A stretch of 23,394 nt of DNA, taken from Methanothrix harundinacea. GTDB taxonomy: Archaea > Halobacteriota > Methanosarcinia > Methanotrichales > Methanotrichaceae. Shown piece after piece: positions 1 through 7,129 of the stretch. The stretch spans positions 1-23,394 of the forward strand of contig DAXT01000003.1 in assembly GCA_002506535.1 (NCBI GenBank), written 5' to 3'. How positions within the stretch are numbered: position 1 is the stretch's first letter; every line of letters begins with the position of its first letter. The notes below the pieces were generated by a model that saw only the letters and a program-made list of their open reading frames with translations, was not told where the DNA came from and searched no databases. The position numbers and the translations under genes are program-made.

Positions 1-25
1 CGATTCTCCATAGCCGATTCTCCAT
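1..25. repeat. Short tandem direct repeat
   Basis: The 11-mer CGATTCTCCAT occurs at 1-11 and again at 15-25 (period 14). It sits at the window edge upstream of the first gene and its promoter; it may continue to the left. No function is assigned. Confidence 0.5.
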
Positions 26-61
26 CGTCGGGTCGTTGATCCAGACCGGCGATCGGGGGCA

Positions 62-74
62 AATCTATAAAGGG
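62..74 (+). promoter_or_regulatory. TATA-box promoter of the DUF167 operon
   Basis: An archaeal TATA element (TCTATAAAG, about 64-72) lies with its centre about 29 bp before the ATG at 97. The expected start of transcription, about 25 bp downstream of the TATA centre, falls within a few bases of the ATG, so the mRNA is probably leaderless or nearly so. Confidence 0.5.
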
Positions 75-96
75 CACAGAGAGCGATTCTATCTTC

Positions 97-432
97 ATGG
101 AGGCCGGTGGTGACATCCGGGAGGCGGTCGATCCCCACCCGCAGGGGGTTCTCATGAGGTTCGAGGTGGCTGCCGGGTCTGATCGGCTCCTCGTCCCCTC
201 CGGATTCAACCCCTGGAGGAGGTCTCTTCTGGCGAGGCTCACCGAGGAGCCTGCCAGGGGAAGGGCGAACCGAGAGCTGGAACGGGCCCTCGCCGACCTC
301 TTCGGGATCGGAGCCGAGAGGGTCCGGGTGACGGCCGGCCAGAAGAGCTCCCGAAAGGTCGTCATCGTCCTGGGGGTCGACGCCGAAGAGGCGGTGAGGC
401 TCTTATCGGGAGCGATAGTGGGGACGCCCTGA
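97..432 (+). CDS. DUF167/YggU-family small protein (UPF0235)
   Basis: A 111-residue protein of the DUF167 (YggU) family, whose biochemical role is not established. The family core is visible: the segment PWRRSLLARLTEEPARGRANRELERALADLFG (residues about 39-70) carries the characteristic P...GxAN motif, followed by VRVTAGQKSSRKVVIV, the usual strand-loop-strand with conserved G and KxxxK/R. Length fits the family (about 75-110). The ATG at 97 follows a TATA box so closely that the message may be leaderless. The TGA stop shares one base with the ATG of the Toprim gene (TGATG), so the two are translationally coupled. Confidence 0.85.
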   Translation: MEAGGDIREAVDPHPQGVLMRFEVAAGSDRLLVPSGFNPWRRSLLARLTEEPARGRANRELERALADLFGIGAERVRVTAGQKSSRKVVIVLGVDAEEAVRLLSGAIVGTP

Positions 433-896
433 TGCCGGGAGGGAGAAGATGTAGTGGCGGCCGGAAGGGGCGCGATCCGAGGGGGAGGAGGGCCTGCTGC
501 GACCCCGAATCCCTCGATAAGGCGATCGAGGCGCTCCTGGAGGCCTCCGGTGAAGGGGCGGCGATCATCGTCGAGGGGGAGAGGGACGAGCGGTCCCTCC
601 GGGATCTGGGGGTCGAGGGGCCGGTCCTCCGGGCGGCGAGGCGGCCTGCCATGGAGGTGGCGGAGGAGGCGGCCCGGTCCTTCAAGGAGGTAGTCGTCCT
701 CACCGACTGGGACAGGGCAGGCGAGGAGCTGGCCCGGAGGGTAGCGGAGCACCTCATCGCCGCAGGCGCCAGGGCGGACCTCGATATCAGGGAGCGGCTG
801 AAGCGGATGGTCCGCCGGGAGATTAAGGACGTCGAGAGCCTCAGCAGGTTCGTCGAAAGGGTGAGGGCGGAAAGATGCCCGAACGAGTTGCCATAA
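432..896 (+). CDS. Toprim-domain protein (archaeal UPF0292 type)
   Basis: A small stand-alone Toprim protein of 154 residues. The two Toprim signatures are present: the glutamate motif IIVEGERDERSL (about residues 45-56) and the acidic motif VVVLTDWDRAGEEL (about 88-101) giving the DxD metal site. This is the fold used by primases, topoisomerases and OLD-type nucleases to bind divalent metal; small archaeal members such as this have no agreed function, though a role in nucleic-acid or RNA metabolism is likely. The first 24 residues are Arg/Gly-rich and not part of the domain. It overlaps the upstream stop by one base and the downstream NTPase start by 22 bases, so the three genes form one operon. 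Confidence 0.85.
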   Translation: MPGGRRCSGGRKGRDPRGRRACCDPESLDKAIEALLEASGEGAAIIVEGERDERSLRDLGVEGPVLRAARRPAMEVAEEAARSFKEVVVLTDWDRAGEELARRVAEHLIAAGARADLDIRERLKRMVRREIKDVESLSRFVERVRAERCPNELP

Positions 897-1390
897 CCGG
901 TCCGCCGGGGTCGGGAAAGTCGACCCTGGTGAAGAAGGTGATCGACCTTCTCGGCCGCCCAGTGGGGGGGGTCCTGGCCCGGGAGGTCCGCCGCGGCAGA
1001 GAGAGGACGGGCTTTCTTCTGGAGGACATCCTGACGGGGGACCGGGGAACCCTCGCCTCCATCGACGGCGACGGCCCAAAGGTCGGAAGGTACAGGGTAT
1101 GCCTCCGGGACCTGGAGGAGGTGGGAGCGAGGGCGGTGGAGAGGGCGGTCCGGGAGGCGGAGGTGGTGGTCATCGACGAGGTGGGGCCGATGGAGCTACT
1201 CTCCGAGGCCTTCGCCAGGGCGGTGGAAGCCGCCCTCGATTCAGAGAAAACTATGGTCGTCGTCGTCCATGCGAAGTCGAGCCACCCCCTCGCCGAGAGG
1301 ATCAGGGGGGAGTTGCGGCTCTTCATCGTCACCGAGGAGAACCGGGAGAGCCTCCCGGAGAAGATCGTCTCAGCCCTCTCCCCCTCATGA
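875..1390 (+). CDS. THEP1-family nucleoside-triphosphatase
   Basis: A P-loop NTPase of 171 residues, full length for the THEP1/NTPase_1 family, which hydrolyses ATP, GTP and other NTPs in vitro; its physiological role in archaea is not settled. Walker A is GPPGSGKST (residues about 8-16) and Walker B is VVVIDEVGPMEL (about 96-107), with the family's DE-x-GPME signature. The ATG at 875 lies inside the end of the Toprim gene and follows the purine-rich GGGTGAGGGCGG, a plausible ribosome site. The gene ends 11 bp from the stop of the convergent sufB gene, so the two transcripts must overlap or terminate inside coding sequence. Confidence 0.9.
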   Translation: MPERVAITGPPGSGKSTLVKKVIDLLGRPVGGVLAREVRRGRERTGFLLEDILTGDRGTLASIDGDGPKVGRYRVCLRDLEEVGARAVERAVREAEVVVIDEVGPMELLSEAFARAVEAALDSEKTMVVVVHAKSSHPLAERIRGELRLFIVTEENRESLPEKIVSALSPS

Positions 1391-1401
1391 AGATACGCAC
1401 C

Positions 1402-2619
1402 TCATGAGCCACCGTGGATCTCCTCGAGCTTTGTGATCTTCTGGATCTCCTCTTTGAGGGCCGGAGGGAGGCCCTTGATCTCGACATCGAGGAAGCCCCG
1501 GACGATGACGCTCGTCGCCTCGTCGGTGGAGAGCCCCCGGGCCATCAGGTACTCCAGCTCCACCTGGGAGATCTTCCCGACGGCGGCCTCGTGGGACATG
1601 TCGAGCCCTCCACACCAGCCGTCCAGCTCCGGTATGGAGTAGATCCTCCCTTTCTCGGTGAGGATGAGGCCGACGCACTCGACGTGAGCCCTGATGTCTG
1701 GGACCTTTCCGACCATACGCCCCCGGTTTATGATCTCGCCCCCTGTGGAGACGACCCTGGCTATCGACTCGGCGCTGGTCTTCGGTGCCTCGAGGATCGT
1801 CTGGTTTCCGATATCGATATTCCCCCTCCGGGCGTACATGATGGTGTTGAAGCTGGCGACCGCACCCTCCCCGGCGAGGGTGGCGGTGGGGAAGGCCTGG
1901 AGGCTCTTCACCGGTGTGAGGGTGATGTAGTTCTCGGAGATGGACCCACCCGCCTCCACCCGGCTTGCGCCCCGGGGCCTGACCTCCACCTCTTCACCCC
2001 AGTTGTGGACCATGGTGAAGGTGACGTGGGCGTTCTTCTTTACGTAGACCTCCGAGACCCCCAAGTGCAGCCCCCTCCCGGCGTGGGACGGGGTGGTGCA
2101 GCCGGTGATGATGTGAAGGCGGGACCCCTCCTCGGCGATGACGACGTTGTGGACGCGCTGCCGCTTATTCTTCCCTCCCATGAAGAGGCAGGTCTTGAGG
2201 GGAAAAGTGCTCACCGTCCCGGGCTTGGCCCTGATGAAGTAACCCGCCGGAGGGTGCATCCCCACGTCGGCGGTGTACTTGTCGGTGTCGATGGAAACGA
2301 GCTTCCAGTAGTAATCCGCGAGGTAGCTGTGCTCTCGGAGGGCGGTCCCGATGTCCATCACCTCGATCCCCTCTACGGACGAGCCCCGATGGACCGCCGA
2401 CTGGTCGACCTGGAAGTAGTCGCCGGCCGACTCGCCGGTGAGGCTCACCCCGGCGCTGAGGGCTGCGGTCTGGACGTCCTCGGGGAGCATCTCCAGAGCC
2501 TCGATCTCCCCCATCTCCTCCGACTCCGCCTCGTAGCTCTCGATATCGATATCCGTCCCCAGAGCCGCCACCTTATCCTTAGCCTTCTTAGCCTTCTCCT
2601 CTAGACGGGACATAGACAT
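1402..2619 (-). CDS. sufB: Fe-S cluster assembly protein SufB/SufD-like (scaffold of a two-gene SUF system)
   Basis: About 405 residues, related to SufB/SufD. It should act with the SufC ATPase as a scaffold on which Fe-S clusters are built in the cytoplasm. The right-handed beta-helix core is recognisable (TFTMVHNWGEEVEVRPRG, then NTIMYARRGNIDIGNQTILEAPKTSAESIARVVS) as is the C-terminal helical part with the family signature MSHEAAVGKISQVELEYLMARGLSTDEATSVIVRGF. It has no SufD partner here, like the two-gene archaeal systems (SufBC/SmsCB). I chose ATG 2619 because GAGGGGTG lies 6 bases upstream; a GTG at 2628 is also in frame. The start overlaps the sufC stop by about 17 bases, indicating coupled translation. 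Confidence 0.9.
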   Translation of the reverse strand: MSMSRLEEKAKKAKDKVAALGTDIDIESYEAESEEMGEIEALEMLPEDVQTAALSAGVSLTGESAGDYFQVDQSAVHRGSSVEGIEVMDIGTALREHSYLADYYWKLVSIDTDKYTADVGMHPPAGYFIRAKPGTVSTFPLKTCLFMGGKNKRQRVHNVVIAEEGSRLHIITGCTTPSHAGRGLHLGVSEVYVKKNAHVTFTMVHNWGEEVEVRPRGASRVEAGGSISENYITLTPVKSLQAFPTATLAGEGAVASFNTIMYARRGNIDIGNQTILEAPKTSAESIARVVSTGGEIINRGRMVGKVPDIRAHVECVGLILTEKGRIYSIPELDGWCGGLDMSHEAAVGKISQVELEYLMARGLSTDEATSVIVRGFLDVEIKGLPPALKEEIQKITKLEEIHGGS

Positions 2620-3329
2620 CCAACACACCCCTCATATCCGTTGACCTTGATCTGTTCCAGGATCTCCTTCGGGCTTCCCGAGCAGACGATCCTCCCCTCG
2701 ATCATGACGTGAGCCTTGTCCGCTGACATGTAGTCGAGGATGTGGCCGAAGTGGGTGATGATCACCCCCGACTTCTTCCTGGCGCGGGGCTTCAGATCCT
2801 TCTGGGTGAGGACGTTTATCGCCCTGCCTATCACCTTGATGTTCTCCAGGTCGACCCCGGAGTCGGGCTCGTCGAGCATCACGAAATCCGGCTCCTGGGC
2901 GAGGAGCTGGACCATCTCCGACCTCTTCACCTCGCCGCCGGAGAAGCCCTTGTTCACCTCCCGGTCGGCAAAATCGACGAAGTCGAGATCCTTGAGGATC
3001 TTCTCGGCGTTCGCCTGGGGGTTGCAGAGCTTGATCATATCCGAGACCTTAAGACCCCTTATGGTGGGGGGGTGCTGGAAGGCGATGCCGATCCCAAGCC
3101 TCGCCCGCTCGTACATCGGCATCCTGGTGATGTCGACACCCTTGAACCTGATCGTCCCCCTCTCCACCACGTACCGGGGGATACCGGCTATGGTGCTGAG
3201 CAGCGTCGTCTTGCCGCAGCCGTTGGGCCCGAAGAGGGCGTGGGTCTCACCGTCACCGACGCTCATGTTCACCCCTTTCAGGACCTCTTTATCCCCTATC
3301 CTCACCCAGAGATCTTCAATCTGTAGCGT
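2601..3329 (-). CDS. sufC: Fe-S cluster assembly ATPase SufC
   Basis: ABC-type ATPase that drives the SufB scaffold. Walker A is GPNGCGKTT, the signature FSGGEVKRSEM, Walker B DFVMLDEPDSGVD and the switch His lies in VIITHFGH; all catalytic elements are intact. The conventional start would be GTG 3305, but in-frame sequence upstream gives TLQIEDLWV-RIGDKEVLKGVN, exactly the first strand expected of a SufC (normally M-L-x-I-x-D/N-L), with ACG where Met belongs and GGAGG (3337-3341) seven bases upstream of that ACG. GTG 3305 has no good ribosome site. I therefore place the start at ACG 3329 and flag it. The protein ends in GYEGCVGCLCPV, a CxxCxC tail not found in bacterial SufC as I know it. 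Confidence 0.9.
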   Translation of the reverse strand, partial: TLQIEDLWVRIGDKEVLKGVNMSVGDGETHALFGPNGCGKTTLLSTIAGIPRYVVERGTIRFKGVDITRMPMYERARLGIGIAFQHPPTIRGLKVSDMIKLCNPQANAEKILKDLDFVDFADREVNKGFSGGEVKRSEMVQLLAQEPDFVMLDEPDSGVDLENIKVIGRAINVLTQKDLKPRARKKSGVIITHFGHILDYMSADKAHVMIEGRIVCSGSPKEILEQIKVNGYEGCVGCLCPV

Positions 3330-3336
3330 CCGACCG

Positions 3337-3341
3337 CCTCC
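3337..3341 (-). promoter_or_regulatory. Ribosome binding site that points to an ACG start for sufC
   Basis: GGAGG on the minus strand, 7 bases before ACG 3329-3327. It decides the start of sufC because no ATG, GTG or TTG in frame lies at a suitable distance; the nearest conventional start, GTG 3305, is 31 bases away and would delete the first beta strand of the ATPase. Confidence 0.6.
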
Positions 3342-3445
3342 TATAACAGTCTCTTGACTATAGAATCCTAGTAAGAGCTAATCGCCGTCGTCACTAATAA
3401 CATCTTCCCTTTCCCGGCGGATGGCAAGCTGCCCCCCCGGCCACC

Positions 3446-3475
3446 GCCTTCGATAAAACGCCTGCTGTCGAAGGC
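3446..3475. repeat. Inverted repeat (stem-loop) in the mtd-sufC intergenic region
   Basis: Perfect 8-bp arms GCCTTCGA (3446-3453) and TCGAAGGC (3468-3475) around a 14-nt loop. It lies about 117 nt before sufC and 105 nt after mtd on the minus strand. It could be part of a 3' end of the mtd message or of the sufC leader. No T-run follows on the minus strand, so a simple terminator is not supported. Confidence 0.5.
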
Positions 3476-3519
3476 CGCCTATGGGAACGATCCGGCCCCC
3501 CCGGCGTCCAAGAGCATCT

Positions 3520-3547
3520 GGAACGCCGCTCAATAACCGAGCGTTCC
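3520..3547. repeat. Second inverted repeat in the mtd-sufC intergenic region
   Basis: Arms GGAACGC (3520-3526) and GCGTTCC (3541-3547), 7 bp perfect, with a 14-nt loop; an alternative inner pairing CGCTC/GAGCG also exists. It begins 33 nt after the mtd stop (minus strand). Together with 3446-3475 it gives this 250-nt spacer two GC-rich stem-loops. The spacer (3330-3579) otherwise holds no supported gene. Confidence 0.5.
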
Positions 3548-3579
3548 AATCCTTCGACATCCCCCGGCAAGAGCCGGGA

Positions 3580-4404
3580 TCAGACCGGCTCGGGCTTATC
3601 GAGGAGCCCCGTCTTCGCGAGGATCGCCCCGGATCGGGCGTGGGGCCTCCTAGAGACCGAGTCCATCGACTTCTCCAGCTCCCTCGCCTCGTCGGCGAGG
3701 ATCGCCGCGGCCCGCATCACCTCGTGGCCGGCGGCGGCGGTCAGGGCGATCCTATCCAGCTCCTTCAGCCTGAAGCAGGCAGCGGCATCGATCCCCGCCA
3801 CCGTCTGGGCCATGTGAAGGGCTCCGATCGCCTTCGCCCGGGCGTAGGGATTTTGAAAGTCCATCCTCTCGGTGCAGTTCTCGGGGGTTGAGAGGATGGC
3901 GGGAAGCTTCGCAGATCCGGCGATGATGCTGGCCATCGCCCCGTCCAGCTCCTCCTGCACAAGCCTGACAGACCCGCAGATGCTGAGGACCTTGATGGCG
4001 TCGGCGTTGAATAGGGCCATCTCTGCGGGGTCGAGGAACTCCCTCTTGGCCCCGATGAGGGGGTCGAAGGGTAGGATTATGTAGCCGAACCCTTCGGCCT
4101 GGAGCGCCTCCCGGGCCTCCTTCTTGGATGGGCCGTCGGAGATGACTATCGTCGGCAGGTCTCTATATAGACCCCGAGCCGCCGTGGGGCCGGGGGTGGC
4201 GGCGTTGGGGCCTATCATCACCACAAGCTGGGGTCCCCAGCCCTTCAGCTCCGCCGACATCTCCGCCTCCCTCTCCGTCATCTTGGCTCCGAAGGAGAGG
4301 GATCGGACCTCGATGTCGGTCCTCTCGGCGATCTCGTCCAGGGCCAGGTCTGCGACCAGGGAGGAAGCGACGTTGCCGAGCTTGATAAAACCGATCTTGA
4401 ACAT
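3580..4404 (-). CDS. mtd: F420-dependent methylene-H4MPT dehydrogenase
   Basis: Catalyses the reversible oxidation of methylene-tetrahydromethano(sarcina)pterin to the methenyl form with coenzyme F420, a central step of methanogenesis, in the cytoplasm. The 274-residue length fits the family (about 275). Family blocks are clear: the start KIGFIKLGNV, the loop VVMIGPNAATPGP, the segment LPFDPLIGAKREFLDPAEMALFNAD, NPYARAKAIGA, and the C-terminal HEVMRAAAILADEARELEKSMDSVSRRPHA. The ATG is preceded by AGAGGCTGG and a TATA box. In a Methanothrix-like host, Mtd would serve CO2 reduction or methyl oxidation rather than the main acetate route; that is inference. Confidence 0.97.
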   Translation of the reverse strand: MFKIGFIKLGNVASSLVADLALDEIAERTDIEVRSLSFGAKMTEREAEMSAELKGWGPQLVVMIGPNAATPGPTAARGLYRDLPTIVISDGPSKKEAREALQAEGFGYIILPFDPLIGAKREFLDPAEMALFNADAIKVLSICGSVRLVQEELDGAMASIIAGSAKLPAILSTPENCTERMDFQNPYARAKAIGALHMAQTVAGIDAAACFRLKELDRIALTAAAGHEVMRAAAILADEARELEKSMDSVSRRPHARSGAILAKTGLLDKPEPV

Positions 4405-4433
4405 GGCAATAACCAGCCTCTGAGACGGCGGCC

Positions 4434-4447
4434 GATCATAAAAGAGT
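4434..4447 (-). promoter_or_regulatory. TATA-box promoter of mtd
   Basis: On the minus strand CTCTTTTATGATC contains a TATA-like element centred about 37 bp before the ATG of mtd, predicting a short leader of about 10 nt that carries the AGAGG ribosome site. Confidence 0.45.
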
Positions 4448-4561
4448 TACGATCTATCGGCCATCCCGGACCCGTACCACCATCATTTCGGTCCCGGAAA
4501 AAGATGCATGACAAAGACCACAGCAATAGCCGCCTGAAGGATGGCGACCTTTGATAAAGGA

Positions 4562-4602
4562 TATAGGGCAAAAAGGACAAAGAAATAGGGGAAAAAGAAG
4601 AT
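4562..4602 (-). terminator. Oligo-T terminator of the M6 peptidase gene
   Basis: Read on the minus strand, the sequence just after the stop of the peptidase gene contains two T5 runs (4592-4596 and 4570-4574) within pyrimidine-rich sequence, the usual archaeal oligo-T type of terminator. No stable hairpin is required for this type. Confidence 0.5.
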
Positions 4603-4618
4603 CTTGCTGATCTCGTCC

Positions 4619-6853
4619 CTAATATCCGATCTTCAGCCCCCACCTGTTCAGGGTGCCCACATCCCTTCCTGCCAAATCGGTCACCCTCAGGATCCAGTTG
4701 CCCCTGGTCGGCTGGCCTGCAAAGGCGGCGATATCGGCGCTCGAATTCTGGTCGTAGGTCTTCACCAGGTCGTCCTGTCCCCCGCCGGTCCGATTGTGCA
4801 ATATAGCCTGTCTGCCTTCCGGCGAGAAGAGTTCGACCCTCAGATCTCCGATGTAGGTATGGGTTATATCGACATCAACGGCCACCTTCTGCACCGTCCC
4901 ATCCACCGTTACGGATATGGAGCTGCTGACGCCGGTGGGATCGTTGTCGGGGATCGGAAGCTTCGTCGCGGATTCCTCCTGGATCGTCCTCACCTTGGCT
5001 TCCAGTCCCATCCCGATACTCCATTTGTTCAGCTTTCCCACGTCCCTCCTGGCGTGATCAGAGACCCAGAGGGTCCAGTCGCCCTTGACGGGCTGGCCTA
5101 TCATCGACTTGAGATCGGCGTTGGAAGCTGAATCGTACGATGTTATAAGATTATCCTGGCCGCCTCCGCCGCGGTTGTGCAGGGTCGCCCTCTGGCCCGA
5201 AGGGGCGATGAGCACGACCGACAGATCGCCGATGTAGGTGTGGGTTATATCGACTTTCACCTCGATGGTGCGGACGTTACCGGCCTCGGAGATGGTGATA
5301 GAGCTCCTGGCGCCGTTGGGATCATAGTCCGGGACCTTCAGCCCGGCAGCCGCCTCTCCAAAAACGTCCAGGGAAGAAGGCTCGCCCCCTGCCATGAAGC
5401 TTATCACCTCCGCCGGTTCGGTGACCTGGGATATGATCAGGCCGGACTCAGAGCCGTCCCACATATTCGAATGCGGATTGGTGTTGTGGGTTAGGGCAAC
5501 TCCATCGACCCTCTTGAAGAGGTCTTTATCGTCTCCGGTGTTCCGGTTGTTCTCCAGATCGAGATGGCCGTCGGCCTGCAGCAGGCCACACTGGTAGTGT
5601 TTGGTGGCCGTCCCCCCCTGCCACTCGTTGGATCCGAGGGTATCGCAGTGGTATACGGCCAGGCCGCTCGCCGGTATCCCCTCGTTCAGGCCGAGGCGGC
5701 AGCGGTTCTCCACTATGAAGTACTCGTTGATCTTCCCGGTCTCGTAGACGAGTATCGTCCCGTAGTCGCCGCAGACCACCTCGTATTCGTCCGGTTGGTT
5801 GATAACCACCTTGTTTTCGCACCATCCCACCAGATCCCTCAGATATGCGCATACAGGTGACGGGGTTTTTCCCCCGTTGTTGTGGTTTCCCGAGCTCATG
5901 AGGCAGTACCTGCCAAGCCCCGCGCTCTTCTCGAAGTCGCCGTCGCGCCCGCCGTAATCGTACAAATCGGGAAAACGGCAGAGCATATGGCCGCTCTCGT
6001 GGCAGAAGGTTCCGATGCTGAGGTCGGTTTTGCTCCTGCCCAGGCTGGATATCATGTAGAAGTAGGTCCTGATGTTGCCGTATCTGAGGTTGATGACGTG
6101 GTTGTGGGGCCACAGCCAGTCGAGGTACTGAGTCTGACCTGCGTAGAGGAAGCCCAGGGCGTCGATTATCCCCTCTCTTCGGGAGTCGAACCTGGATAGG
6201 TCTATCCCCATATCGACGACGGCGTTGAGCGCCTCTTCGACGAGGAGATTCTGAGCATAGTACATCCGGTTCTGTTTCAGGGTTATGGGGCCGACCACCT
6301 CGTTGAAATAATCGAGCTTTCCGCTGGAGATCATCTGATAATAGTCTCGAACAGAGCAGAAGTTTCCGTTCTCAGTGTAGCCCCGGCCGTTGAGCATCTC
6401 CGAGACTTCGGCCGCCGATACCGTGCTCTTGACATCCTGGAACTGGACCAGGACCGTCAACCCCCTGACAGCCCCCTCGCTGACACGCCGCCCCTCCAGC
6501 AGCCCGTTGTTCGGTCCCAAGGTCCTGAGAGTGTCATGGAGGACTACGGGCTCCGGAGGCGGGATCATCAGGGCGTGTCTCTTATTGAATTTGGCGTTGC
6601 GGACCTCTTCAGATTCTCTCAGATGGCGTCGCACCCTAGCGGGCGGACTTTCTGAGATGGTGACGCCGCTGGAGACGAACTCACCGTTGATCACCAGGGC
6701 GAAGCAATACGATCCAACATCGGCATCATAGACGACGGTGTAGCCGTCTTCCGTTTCGTAGCGGGCGTAGAACTCATCGCCATAGACCACCAGCTTGACG
6801 GCGGAACCGTTCTCCTGTCCAAAGGTCAGAGTCTCTCCAAATATCGAACTCAT
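4619..6853 (-). CDS. M6-type metallopeptidase with two C-terminal P domains
   Basis: A 744-residue zinc peptidase resembling the M6 (immune inhibitor A/PrtV) family. Residues 1-95 form an N-terminal domain, about 120-480 the catalytic domain, and 502-617 and 630-744 two proprotein-convertase P domains, each with D-I-T-H-T-Y-I-G-D-L, L-H-N-R-x-G-G-G-Q-D and G-x-W-x-L-x-V. The zinc motif is HESGH (285-289) followed by MLCRFPDLYDYGG. In the M6 motif as I know it (HExxHxxGxxD) the third ligand is 10 residues after the first His; here the aspartate is 11 away and the Gly is Cys, a variant. There is no signal peptide or membrane segment in the predicted protein. GAGGTGA just before the ATG is a strong ribosome site. 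It is probably a protein-processing or degrading enzyme; its substrate is unknown. Confidence 0.8.
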   Translation of the reverse strand: MSSIFGETLTFGQENGSAVKLVVYGDEFYARYETEDGYTVVYDADVGSYCFALVINGEFVSSGVTISESPPARVRRHLRESEEVRNAKFNKRHALMIPPPEPVVLHDTLRTLGPNNGLLEGRRVSEGAVRGLTVLVQFQDVKSTVSAAEVSEMLNGRGYTENGNFCSVRDYYQMISSGKLDYFNEVVGPITLKQNRMYYAQNLLVEEALNAVVDMGIDLSRFDSRREGIIDALGFLYAGQTQYLDWLWPHNHVINLRYGNIRTYFYMISSLGRSKTDLSIGTFCHESGHMLCRFPDLYDYGGRDGDFEKSAGLGRYCLMSSGNHNNGGKTPSPVCAYLRDLVGWCENKVVINQPDEYEVVCGDYGTILVYETGKINEYFIVENRCRLGLNEGIPASGLAVYHCDTLGSNEWQGGTATKHYQCGLLQADGHLDLENNRNTGDDKDLFKRVDGVALTHNTNPHSNMWDGSESGLIISQVTEPAEVISFMAGGEPSSLDVFGEAAAGLKVPDYDPNGARSSITISEAGNVRTIEVKVDITHTYIGDLSVVLIAPSGQRATLHNRGGGGQDNLITSYDSASNADLKSMIGQPVKGDWTLWVSDHARRDVGKLNKWSIGMGLEAKVRTIQEESATKLPIPDNDPTGVSSSISVTVDGTVQKVAVDVDITHTYIGDLRVELFSPEGRQAILHNRTGGGQDDLVKTYDQNSSADIAAFAGQPTRGNWILRVTDLAGRDVGTLNRWGLKIGY

Positions 6854-6878
6854 ACAGGTTCACCTCATCTCCTAAAAG

Positions 6879-6899
6879 GGCTCGGCCTGTGGCCGAACC
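6879..6899. repeat. Stem-loop in the leader of the M6 peptidase gene
   Basis: GGCTCGGCC (6879-6887), loop TGT, GGCCGAACC (6891-6899): a 9-bp stem with one G-T pair. On the minus strand it lies 26-46 nt before the peptidase ATG, within the predicted 5' leader. On the plus strand it is followed by a T7 run (6905-6911), so it could also end plus-strand transcription, though no plus-strand gene precedes it. Confidence 0.5.
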
Positions 6900-6931
6900 T
6901 CCTGTTTTTTTGGGGCAATCGCCGGAGAAAG

Positions 6932-6950
6932 CGGGCCTCTGGTCGGCCCG
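6932..6950. repeat. Second stem-loop upstream of the M6 peptidase gene
   Basis: CGGGCC (6932-6937) and GGCCCG (6945-6950) with a 7-nt loop. It lies near the predicted transcription start from the TATA element at 6961-6968, so it may or may not be in the transcript. Confidence 0.4.
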
Positions 6951-6960
6951 GACTTTCCTG

Positions 6961-6999
6961 GTATTTAAAGATCATTTTTCAGGATAGATAATAATCCTG
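6961..6999 (-). promoter_or_regulatory. Putative promoter and palindrome upstream of the M6 peptidase
   Basis: On the minus strand a TATA-like TTTAAATA (6961-6968) would start transcription near 6938, giving a leader of about 85 nt. Directly upstream lies CAGGAT-8 nt-ATCCTG (6980-6999), a 6-bp-arm palindrome in a position typical of an activator site. A further AT-rich TATA candidate lies at 7059-7072. Confidence 0.35.
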
Positions 7000-7058
7000 G
7001 CCTTACACGCTCGTGACGGATATGGTATACCCCAAAAATAAGTTTTAGATTTATGTTC

Positions 7059-7072
7059 TATTTAATTTTTTC
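7059..7072 (-). repeat. 14-bp AT-rich element, copy 1
   Basis: TATTTAATTTTTTC on the plus strand (GAAAAAATTAAATA on the minus strand) is repeated exactly at 7607-7620. Each copy lies about 180-210 bp before the start of one of the two paralogous genes (6853 and 7426) and looks like a BRE/TATA element on the minus strand. Confidence 0.45.
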
Positions 7073-7129
7073 TGTTAGCCGCCGCCGACATTTTCTTTTG
7101 CTGCAGGAGGAGATCTTGGCCGCAGATCT

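Noticed and set aside
1414..2604. 396-codon plus-strand frame opposite sufB
   Set aside because: It is the antisense of sufB, with low-complexity Asp/Leu/Gly translation; sufB has clear family motifs.
3378..3560. 60-codon minus-strand frame in the mtd-sufC spacer
   Set aside because: Arg/Gly-rich with no domain or ribosome site and spanning two stem-loops; it looks like a chance frame in GC-rich DNA.
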